The notes beneath the pieces were generated by a model. The model was not told where the DNA came from and did not search any database. It saw nothing but the letters and a program-made list of their open reading frames with translations. From assembly GCA_049289035.1 (NCBI GenBank), contig JBAQIV010000022.1, forward strand, positions 1 through 64,000: 64,000 nucleotides of DNA, given 5' to 3'. The DNA comes from JAPUDQ01 sp049289035. GTDB lineage: Bacteria > Patescibacteriota > Saccharimonadia > Saccharimonadales > Saccharimonadaceae. Below are positions 8,308-14,901 of the stretch, piece after piece (the first letter of the stretch is position 1; every line of letters begins with the position of its first letter). The position numbers and the translations under genes were made by a program.

Positions 8308-8925
8308 ATGAAACAAAGACTACATGTCTTCGTAGCAGCTCTCGCCGTGGTTGCAGTGACGGCGACAGGCGTTTACGCGGCGCAGACATCAAAATTATCG
8401 CAAACCATTTCTGCTGGTACGATTACTATGGACAACGTGACTAGTGGTGGCGTATCGACCTCACCAACGTTTAATATGAACGGTGCGACCGTATCGACAT
8501 CACAACAAACCGTCACTGGTACGTACGGTGACGCCACAACAGGGCGTATTCAGGTAGACAACCCTGGCGCCGCCAAGACCTGGAACGTCGCACTTGCGGC
8601 GACCAACCCAACGGTTGCGTGGACAACCGACGGTACAACGCTGAAATACAAACACAATGGTGCGACAGCCGCAGAGGGTCAATTGAGCCTGACGTCGGCT
8701 GGTACAGTGACGCCAGTGTCAGGTGATGTTGTCACTGTTAGCGGTCCGACAACACCAGCGACATTTACGGGTACAACACCTATCACGATCATGTCTGCTT
8801 CGACTGGCGCCAATCATGTCTGGAAAGGCTATATCACTGGTATTGGTTTGTCACAAACCATTCCGGCTTCCATGCCAGCGGGTACCTACCACATTGATAT
8901 GACTCAGACATTGACTTCTAGCTAG
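8308..8925 (+). CDS. Exported surface protein with SQTIPA...AGTY C-terminal motif
   Basis: A 205-residue Thr/Ala/Ser-rich protein with a clear signal peptide (basic MKQR, hydrophobic core, cleavage after GVYA at about residue 23). The mature chain looks all-beta and lacks charged residues and cysteines. It ends LSQTIPASMPAGTYHIDMTQ, a pattern found again at the end of the large protein at 10383-11984. AAGGAG lies upstream of the ATG at 8308, which decides the start. It is the first of four consecutive exported proteins. Function is unrecognised, and a structural or pilin-like surface component is a guess. Confidence 0.8.
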   Translation: MKQRLHVFVAALAVVAVTATGVYAAQTSKLSQTISAGTITMDNVTSGGVSTSPTFNMNGATVSTSQQTVTGTYGDATTGRIQVDNPGAAKTWNVALAATNPTVAWTTDGTTLKYKHNGATAAEGQLSLTSAGTVTPVSGDVVTVSGPTTPATFTGTTPITIMSASTGANHVWKGYITGIGLSQTIPASMPAGTYHIDMTQTLTSS

Positions 8926-8994
8926 TTTTTATGCACGACTATCTTATAAAAAGCGTACCGCATGACGGGGCGCTTTTTGCTATAATAAATAGCA

Positions 8995-10206
8995 ATGAAT
9001 AAGAGGGGACGACGTATGATGAGACGGGTATATCGTTATGGAGTACTGATAGCTATCAGTATGATGATGGTGGCGCCACTTTCGGCAGTGAGCGGGGGAA
9101 GTATCGGTGGCCGACCAGCCCACCCCGACCCAAACAACCCCCGGACGCAGTCGATATTTATCATGTCGCTTACACCAGGTGCGTCGAAAACCGATGCGGT
9201 GACGGTTATGAATTCAAGTACTGATCGCCAAAATGTCAAAATCTATGCCGTCGATGGGGTCATGACCGATACCGGTGCATACAGTTGCCGTCAAGACGCT
9301 GAAGCCAGGGCTGATATCGGCAAATGGACGACCGTAGAACAGTCGATGATCACGTTGGATGCTGGCCAAAAACAAGACGTTAACTTCACTGTTAGCATGC
9401 CCGATAGTGCCGATGTCGGCGAACACAACGGCTGTATTGTGTTTCAGGGGAGTGACGGCGCAGAGGGTGAGCAAACAGGCAATGTACGCGTTCGTATGCG
9501 CCAGGCGATACGTGTTGTTGCAACTGTGCCAGGTGACTTGCACCGCGACATATCGATCATATCGTCGGGCACAACCTATCGTGATCATCGGCTTATGCAC
9601 GAGATGAAGCTGCGTAACACGGGCAATGTCTCTGCCGACGTCGATGCAAAAGTGACTATGAAAACTCTATTTGGTTCTGAAATTTATACGAATGGTGGGG
9701 GCTACCCAGTTATTGCGAACCAACAGCTCAACTTGTCATTTGAGCAAGCCGAAGCGCCGTTGTTTGGTGGCTGGTACACGGTTGAGATGATCCTCAAATA
9801 CGACAAACGCGCCGGTACATTTGGTACTGATGACGCCGCGCAGCTTGTCAGCAAGTCGGCTGGCACAAAGACGATATTTCTCTGGCCGACGACAGCTGGT
9901 TGGACAATTATCTTCGTGCTCCTTGCTGCGACAGCGTTTGCTGTTGTGCGCCTCATACGAAAGCGGCACGCCGAGCATGATCTTCATGAAAATGGTCACA
10001 AGCACACGGTCAAAAAAGCCGAAACTGTCCAGAGTATCGCTGCTCAGTACGGTATGTCGTGGAAGTCATTTGTACGCGTGAATCATATCAAACCCCCATA
10101 TGTCCTCGAACCTGGCGCGATTGTCCATGTCCCGAAAAAGCATGTACCTGCCGTGCCATCAACCGGCCCTACCACCAAGAAAGGTCACCCTAAAAAATCA
10201 TCGTAA
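8995..10206 (+). CDS. DUF916-like exported protein with transmembrane helix and LysM domain
   Basis: A 403-residue protein. The order is a signal sequence (about residues 9-32), an Ig-like beta region resembling the DUF916 WxL-associated surface domain (RTQSIFIMSLTPGASKTDAVTV onward to about residue 270), one strong transmembrane helix (IFLWPTTAGWTIIFVLLAATAF, about 295-318), a basic His/Lys-rich stretch, a LysM motif (HTVKKAETVQSIAAQYGMSW...LEPGAIVHVP, about 338-382) and a Lys/Pro tail. LysM normally binds peptidoglycan, yet simple topology puts it in the cytoplasm. TATAAT ends eight bases before the ATG with no ribosome site, so the message is probably leaderless. It likely anchors the neighbouring exported proteins. 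Confidence 0.82.
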   Translation: MNKRGRRMMRRVYRYGVLIAISMMMVAPLSAVSGGSIGGRPAHPDPNNPRTQSIFIMSLTPGASKTDAVTVMNSSTDRQNVKIYAVDGVMTDTGAYSCRQDAEARADIGKWTTVEQSMITLDAGQKQDVNFTVSMPDSADVGEHNGCIVFQGSDGAEGEQTGNVRVRMRQAIRVVATVPGDLHRDISIISSGTTYRDHRLMHEMKLRNTGNVSADVDAKVTMKTLFGSEIYTNGGGYPVIANQQLNLSFEQAEAPLFGGWYTVEMILKYDKRAGTFGTDDAAQLVSKSAGTKTIFLWPTTAGWTIIFVLLAATAFAVVRLIRKRHAEHDLHENGHKHTVKKAETVQSIAAQYGMSWKSFVRVNHIKPPYVLEPGAIVHVPKKHVPAVPSTGPTTKKGHPKKSS

Positions 10207-10352
10207 TGCGACGCCGAAAGACGCCGTATACCATGATGCGCCGCCTGATGCTATGGTCGTCTGGTGTGTGGTTTGGTGTTGGCGTGACGCTGGCGCAGAT
10301 AATCATGGCCGTATGGCTAACCACGCCAGCACATGCAGTCACAGCAACGTAA
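10206..10352 (+). pseudogene. Detached signal-peptide fragment of the following surface gene
   Basis: A 48-codon frame beginning MRRRKTPYTMMRRLMLW that is a textbook signal peptide ending TTPAHA, followed by VTAT and a TAA stop at 10350-10352. The reading frame is the same as that of the 10383-11984 frame and is otherwise open between them (TKAPTSCTSV). The whole 10206-11984 span is therefore one gene broken by a single nonsense codon. CAA to TAA, one C-to-T change, would account for it. The ATG shares its first base with the last base of the preceding TAA stop. Confidence 0.7.
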
Positions 10353-10382
10353 ACTAAAGCCCCCACGTCCTGCACGTCTGTC

Positions 10383-11984
10383 TTGTCGACAACAGGCTCA
10401 ACTGCCTGGACAACGCCAGCCAATGCCCAATTAAGTGATACTGTATATGCTGCGGCATCGGTTGCAAAAGGCATCGACAGTCATTATTTGCAGTGTGTTG
10501 GCTATGGATTTACGATACCGGCGGGCGCGACGATCAACGGTGTAACCGCTCGGGTCAAGCGCATGGTGCCGAGCAATAACTCACAGCCAAACGACAAAGC
10601 GATTTATCTTGTCATAAACGGTACTGTCGGCGGCACAAATCAATCAGCTGGCGCCGCCTGGACTATGACCGATACAACCGTTACATTTGGATCGACCAGC
10701 AATTTGTGGGGCAGTGCGCTCACCAGTACTGTCGTCAATGCTACCAACTTTGGTTTTGCCGTGTCATACAATGCCACAAAAAACAACACTAGCGGCAGTA
10801 TCGACTATATGGACATGGACGTGACGTATAGTTATAACGCCACGTTTGACCAGGCTGGGTACCAGTGGTACACAAACACAGATAGTACTGCTACTGGTCA
10901 GCCTGTTGGTGTTGGGGCCGCGCTAGGTGGAGTCGCCCAAAATACCGCGGCGTTTTCACTGACGAACAAACAGATTTTTCGCTTGCGCATGCTGCTCCAT
11001 GTGACGGGTGATGTCGCACCGCCAAGCGGGTACAGCTTTAAGTTGCAATACGCCGTACGCGGTACCGATAATAGTTGTGACACTGCCTGGACGGGTGAGA
11101 CGTACGGTGATGTTGGTACGGCTACAACCGCGGCAATTAGTTATGCCAACAACCCCAATGCGGCTGACGGGGATAGCCTAGCGACAAGTGCCAGCCCGAC
11201 GCACGGGTCAGGGCCGGACACGCGGGTACTACAAGAATACAATGAGGCGAATAACACCACTGTAAAAAACAGTATCCTAGGTGGACAAGACGGTATATGG
11301 GATTTTGCACTGCAAGACAACACGTCGACGTACGGAGCAGTGTATTGTTTTCGTATGACGACGGACACGGGCGGACTGCTCACGACCTATACTCAGATAC
11401 CAACACTCGCGACGCCCGTCGGTACTGGTTCGGCGACATTTGTCGACAATGCTGGTACGTCGATTGCCCCGCAGTTTTCAATGAGTATCAAGAGTTTACT
11501 GCCGAGCTGCCAAACATCAACTGGTACACTGGGAGCAAGCGGTGGCAACAAGCTACGAATTACGCAAGATGGTAATGCTGGTGCGGCGGGCTGGAGCGTA
11601 TCGATCGCGGCGACAAGTGGGTCGACAGCGCTCTGGTACGCGAGTGGTACCGGACCGTACTATGACTTCAATGATTCGGCAGGCAGTCCGCCTGGTTGTG
11701 CCGCTGGTTCCGACGGCGATACCTATGCCGGGCAGCTCAGTATCAACAAATCGACGTCGGTACTCACTGCCCAGTCAGGTTGCGCAACAACTGGCGTGAC
11801 GACAGGTGCAACGACCGATAATTTTACGTCCTCAACCCCCATCACACTCGCTTCGCTGAGTTCAGCGGCGCAGGCCAATTGCTACTGGGATCTCTACGGC
11901 ACGACATTTTCACAGACGATTCCGGCGAACCAAGCCGCTGGGTCGTATTTGTTTGATCTCACCGTGACATGGACAAGCCCATGA
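10383..11984 (+). CDS. Large exported surface protein (body separated from its signal peptide)
   Basis: A 533-codon frame with no methionine start, only TTG at 10383 and no ribosome site. Its content (Thr/Ser/Gly/Asn-rich, beta-rich, few charges, GSIDYMDMDVTYSY and similar strands) is that of an extracellular domain. It ends FSQTIPANQAAGSYLFDLTV, the same terminal pattern as the protein at 8308-8925. Upstream in the same frame lies a perfect signal peptide (10206-10349) ending in a TAA. Unless that stop is read through, this protein is not exported and the gene is inactive. The next gene starts by ATGA overlap at 11981, so the operon itself is intact. Confidence 0.72.
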   Translation: MSTTGSTAWTTPANAQLSDTVYAAASVAKGIDSHYLQCVGYGFTIPAGATINGVTARVKRMVPSNNSQPNDKAIYLVINGTVGGTNQSAGAAWTMTDTTVTFGSTSNLWGSALTSTVVNATNFGFAVSYNATKNNTSGSIDYMDMDVTYSYNATFDQAGYQWYTNTDSTATGQPVGVGAALGGVAQNTAAFSLTNKQIFRLRMLLHVTGDVAPPSGYSFKLQYAVRGTDNSCDTAWTGETYGDVGTATTAAISYANNPNAADGDSLATSASPTHGSGPDTRVLQEYNEANNTTVKNSILGGQDGIWDFALQDNTSTYGAVYCFRMTTDTGGLLTTYTQIPTLATPVGTGSATFVDNAGTSIAPQFSMSIKSLLPSCQTSTGTLGASGGNKLRITQDGNAGAAGWSVSIAATSGSTALWYASGTGPYYDFNDSAGSPPGCAAGSDGDTYAGQLSINKSTSVLTAQSGCATTGVTTGATTDNFTSSTPITLASLSSAAQANCYWDLYGTTFSQTIPANQAAGSYLFDLTVTWTSP

Positions 11985-12727
11985 TGCGACGATGGTATAT
12001 ATGGGTAATGCTTGGCCTGGTTCTTAGTATTACCGCGCCGGTTGCAGCCGTACAAACTCGTCTGTATCAGACCATCGATCCGATATACTGTACCTACACG
12101 AACGTTGCGACAGGCACCATCGATGGCATATCGACTACCTGTGATAACCAAAATGTGCCAACTGTGACCGCAGCGACCGCCACCGATGGGTGGGCGGTGC
12201 TATCGGGCACCTTTACCTCAGCCAACAGCATACAGCTCCGTGTATGGGTAAATGGTCAGTGGTATACGCTCGGCATAACACCAGCTCTTACGACGCACAA
12301 TGACACATGGACGCTGGATCTGCGCCACGTCGGTGTACGACTTAGCGCGGGGACCTATGACGTTGTGGTCGAAGAACTGACGGCAAACAGTTTTCTGCTA
12401 CGGAGCAACTATACTGCCGTACTGTCCGTGTCGTCCTATACAATTGTTACCACGACGACTGAGACTGGATCTTCGGCTCCAACGGTTGTGACGGCCTATG
12501 GTGGCGGGTCACCATACGGTGTTTTCCGCTATACGTTGGTTGATGGATCGCTCGATGTACTGCGCCCCGCATCGCTACTGACAGTACCGAGTCGTGGTGC
12601 TGGTATGTACGGCAAAGATTTTCGTGTAACTGGGTTTGATTGGTGGTGGCTCCTTATAATTTTTCTAGTAATTGTGATTATTGTGTGGGCTCGTCGTTAT
12701 TTTGATAGTCGTAGGCGCGGATATTGA
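11981..12727 (+). CDS. Exported membrane-anchored surface protein
   Basis: A 248-residue protein: signal peptide (MMRRWYIWVMLGLVLSITAPVAA), an extracellular beta-rich region with two cysteines (YCTYTNVATG, ISTTCDN) that could form a disulfide, and a C-terminal membrane anchor (WWWLLIIFLVIVIIVWA) followed by a basic stop-transfer tail RRYFDSRRRGY. The ATG at 11981 overlaps the TGA of the previous gene and is preferred over ATG 11969. It is the last gene of the four-gene exported cluster. Its membrane anchor suggests that it holds the cluster's secreted partners at the cell surface. No known family was recognised. Confidence 0.78.
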   Translation: MMRRWYIWVMLGLVLSITAPVAAVQTRLYQTIDPIYCTYTNVATGTIDGISTTCDNQNVPTVTAATATDGWAVLSGTFTSANSIQLRVWVNGQWYTLGITPALTTHNDTWTLDLRHVGVRLSAGTYDVVVEELTANSFLLRSNYTAVLSVSSYTIVTTTTETGSSAPTVVTAYGGGSPYGVFRYTLVDGSLDVLRPASLLTVPSRGAGMYGKDFRVTGFDWWWLLIIFLVIVIIVWARRYFDSRRRGY

Positions 12728-12783
12728 AATTTTACTGACAAGCGAGTATGCTTAAGCATAAGAACTAAGGGAGGGAATATTCT

Positions 12784-13287
12784 ATGGCAAAGGCAGCTGG
12801 TTATGCAAATGCGTGGAAGGCGCTGGCGCTGACACGTATTGCGCTGGGTTTTGTGTTTTTGTGGGCGTTTTTAGACAAGACGTTTGGGTTGGGGTTTGCG
12901 ACCGCTGCCAACAAAGCCTGGATAGCTGGCGGCTCACCAACGACCGGTTTTTTGAAATTTGGCGTCAATGCACATAGTCCACTCCATGATTTTTTTGTGA
13001 GCCTGGCTGGTAATGCCTGGGTAGACTGGCTGTTTATGTTGGGGCTACTCGGTATAGGGGTTGCGCTGGTGCTTGGTATCGGGGTGCGTATTGCAGCAGT
13101 CACTGGAACGATATTACTTTTCATGATGTGGGCCGCTACAGTGCCGCTTGAGAACAACCCGCTCATTGACGATCATATTGTGTATGCGCTGGTTCTCTGG
13201 GTCGTTGCGTTTGGTCGCCGTGACTGGAGCCTGATCGGCTGGTGGATGAAACAGGGGAGTGTGAAGAAACAGCCGTGGCTGTGGTGA
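12784..13287 (+). CDS. DoxX-like membrane protein
   Basis: A 167-residue protein with four membrane helices. The ALTRIALGFVFLWAFLDKTFGLG start and LGIGVRIAAVTGTILLFMMW segment match the DoxX / thiosulfate:quinone oxidoreductase small-subunit family. In actinobacteria and Saccharibacteria such proteins are usually of unknown substrate and tied to redox or membrane stress. AAGGGAGGG precedes the ATG. A 14-base palindrome (TATGCTTAAGCATA) sits in the 56-base leader. A strong terminator follows at 13312-13337. Confidence 0.85.
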   Translation: MAKAAGYANAWKALALTRIALGFVFLWAFLDKTFGLGFATAANKAWIAGGSPTTGFLKFGVNAHSPLHDFFVSLAGNAWVDWLFMLGLLGIGVALVLGIGVRIAAVTGTILLFMMWAATVPLENNPLIDDHIVYALVLWVVAFGRRDWSLIGWWMKQGSVKKQPWLW

Positions 13288-13311
13288 GCGCTTCGGCCTT
13301 CGGCCTTGCGT

Positions 13312-13337
13312 AAAGAAGGGGGTACGCCCCCTTCTTT
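13312..13337. terminator. Bidirectional terminator and hairpin cluster
   Basis: AAAGAAGGGGG, loop TACG, CCCCCTTCTTT: an eleven-pair perfect hairpin ending the DoxX-like gene. Two more hairpins follow: ATCCGCC/GGCGGAT at 13339-13356, and a longer one at 13377-13412 (ATCTATTTTC...GAAAATAGAT with CCGAA/TTCGG inside). They fill the gap before the T-box leader and contain no supportable gene. Confidence 0.85.
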
Positions 13338-13473
13338 GATCCGCCAATAGGCGGATGATTATCCCCCGGATGCTGAATCTATTTTCCCGAAGTAAATTCG
13401 GAGAAAATAGATGATTTACTATGTAGGACATGAGCGCATTTTATTTTTGACAACAGATGAAGTATACTATAGG

Positions 13474-13664
13474 TAGAGCGTTTGAGTGGTTATCAGCCAC
13501 AAGCTGCGGGAAGAAATCGTTTGAGACTAGACCCCGCCGGTATCGGCACGACAGACCGAACAAATAAGTGCTAAAAGAAACTACTTCTTTTGGAAGCGAG
13601 ATGGTACCACCGGGTCGGACGACACGGCTCTCGCAGTCAAAAGTAGTAGTTTTAATTTTGGAGA
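13474..13664 (+). promoter_or_regulatory. T-box riboswitch leader, isoleucine (AUC) specifier
   Basis: A tRNA-sensing leader. The T-box bulge UGGUACC is at 13602-13608 inside a stem GCGAGA (13596-13601) / UCUCGC (13629-13634). Upstream are a short hairpin GTGG (13486-13489) / CCAC (13497-13500) whose loop UUAUCAG presents AUC (13492-13494, an Ile codon) followed by A, a stem-II-like pairing GCGGG/CCCGC (13506-13510 with 13533-13537), and a CCGGUAUC segment with CGGT/ACCG pairing (13538-13541 with 13555-13558), like the T-box stem IIA/B region. The compact stem I resembles the translational ileS T-boxes of Actinobacteria. TTGACA at 13447 and TATAGG/TATACT near 13463-13473 are possible promoter elements. 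The true target is probably ileS at 14891, now 1.2 kb away. Confidence 0.85.
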
Positions 13665-13667
13665 ACT

Positions 13668-14156
13668 ATGGTTAGGGACTATCAAAAGTGGCATGAGTTG
13701 AAGCAACGGCTTGAACATACTGAGTTTCAAGGCAACTTCAGTGAACGTGAAGTATGGTGGTGCAGTCTTGGTGCGAATATCGGTTTTGAAGAAGACGGCA
13801 AGAATAACCTATTTGAGCGACCAGTCCTTGTGCTAAAAAAATACAACAAGCAGCTTTTCGTCGGCTTACCGTTGTCGACAGCGGTAAAAAGTAGCCGTTA
13901 CTATCATCAAATTAGCGTTGGCGACAAAAACGGTGTCGTCATATTGTCTCAGGCGAGGGCGTTTTCGAGCAACCGTTTGCAGCGGCGTATTGGGCGAATT
14001 ATGCCGTATGAGTATGAGTCAATATTTCGTCAATATAGCGATATACATGCAACAAAATCGGACTCCGCTCGAAAGCGGAGTCCTCAGGCGCCACATGGCG
14101 ATTTGTATAATCATAATACCAACCATGAGCAAAAAAGTCAAGGGAGTGGGTCATGA
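13668..14156 (+). CDS. PemK/MazF-like toxin family protein
   Basis: A 162-residue protein whose core, REVWWCSLGANIGFEEDG through FERPVLVLKKYN to LPLSTAVK and GRIMPYEYESIF, matches the MazF/PemK fold, an mRNA- or tRNA-cleaving ribonuclease toxin of type II systems. No antitoxin gene adjoins it. The usual fold ends near residue 125. The last 35 residues are low-complexity and are encoded across a strong hairpin (14060-14083) and a second small one, which suggests that the original stop was lost. GGAG lies seven bases before the ATG, directly behind the T-box leader, so this gene would be expressed under T-box control. Confidence 0.78.
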   Translation: MVRDYQKWHELKQRLEHTEFQGNFSEREVWWCSLGANIGFEEDGKNNLFERPVLVLKKYNKQLFVGLPLSTAVKSSRYYHQISVGDKNGVVILSQARAFSSNRLQRRIGRIMPYEYESIFRQYSDIHATKSDSARKRSPQAPHGDLYNHNTNHEQKSQGSGS

Positions 14157-14365
14157 AAACAATCCTCCTGTATTGCGATTCAAATACCTATGGTGAAAGT
14201 GCATTTAATGCACATCGTATAACGTACGAGAGGCGATGGACTAGCCTATTGCATGCAAATGCAAAAGTTAAAGGGGATAATCAAATGATGCAGCCTACTG
14301 CAAAAAAGGAACCGATGCTGCAATATTGCTATTCTAGAGACAAATCAATCAAGGAGGGGCTATGA
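14153..14365 (+). pseudogene. Truncated SGNH/GDSL hydrolase remnant
   Basis: A 70-codon frame. Residues 1-35 (MKTILLYCDSNTYG...RITYERRWTSLLHA) align with block I and the following segment of SGNH-family esterases, in which the motif is GDSNTYG and RYPYEERWTGLL. Here the glycine of GDSN is replaced by cysteine. After residue 35 the similarity stops and the later catalytic blocks (Gly, Asn, Asp-His) are absent. A TATAAT at 14106-14111 provides a promoter inside the preceding gene's tail. It is most simply a decayed gene fragment between the T-box and ileS. Confidence 0.6.
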
Positions 14366-14901
14366 AATATAAATCTGACACAAAATCCCTGGCGGGCGGA
14401 GGAGTATTAAACCAATCATACCCGGCAACTGTATTTTATCAAGGTAGATTGAAAGCTTTGGGGATATTTGCACTATGTCTTTTGTTCACGATCATCGGTA
14501 CTACACTCCTTGAGGACGATCCGACTGTAGCGTGGTTGGCAATCGGATTTTTTGGCGTCCTAGTGCTTCCAATTACAATATATCAAGTTATAAAACCAGG
14601 TTATTTAAAGTTGGACGCCAGCGGGTTTGAGATTTCTACGTTTGCTAAAAAACTTGCTCATACAAAATGGACCGACGTAGATAACTTTGGCGTTATCAGA
14701 ATTGCAGGTAACGCTATGGTGAGTCTTCAGTATTCTGACCATTATCAGAAATATATAGGCGGGAGGTTGCTGGCAAAGGGCATCGCTGGAGTCGAGGGTG
14801 CGCTTATGCTCTACGGAGGTATGAAGGCACAGCAACAAGCTGATTTACTTAATGATTATCGTAAGCATTACTCAGAACAAGGAGAGAAAAATGAAATTTA
14901 A
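14362..14901 (+). CDS. Two-span membrane protein with PH-like cytoplasmic domain
   Basis: A 179-residue protein. Residues 30-75 contain two hydrophobic segments (ALGIFALCLLFTIIG, WLAIGFFGVLVLPITIYQ). The rest looks like a small beta domain (LKLDASGFEISTFAKKLAHTKWTDVDNFGVI), resembling the PH-like domains of STM3941-type membrane proteins, and ends in a charged helix. AAGGAGGGG precedes the ATG. Its stop overlaps the ileS start by 11 bases, so it is translationally linked to ileS. Function is unknown. It may have entered with the neighbouring foreign-looking genes. Confidence 0.72.
   Translation: MKYKSDTKSLAGGGVLNQSYPATVFYQGRLKALGIFALCLLFTIIGTTLLEDDPTVAWLAIGFFGVLVLPITIYQVIKPGYLKLDASGFEISTFAKKLAHTKWTDVDNFGVIRIAGNAMVSLQYSDHYQKYIGGRLLAKGIAGVEGALMLYGGMKAQQQADLLNDYRKHYSEQGEKNEI

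Noticed and set aside
10350..10352. Whole-genome reassignment of TAA and TAG to glutamine
   Set aside because: Most genes in the window end with TAA or TAG at the expected length, and prfA and prmC are present. Two internal stops do not support a changed code.
13918..14196. A second frame inside the MazF-like gene
   Set aside because: It runs out of step with the MazF motif and has no ribosome site or recognisable domain.
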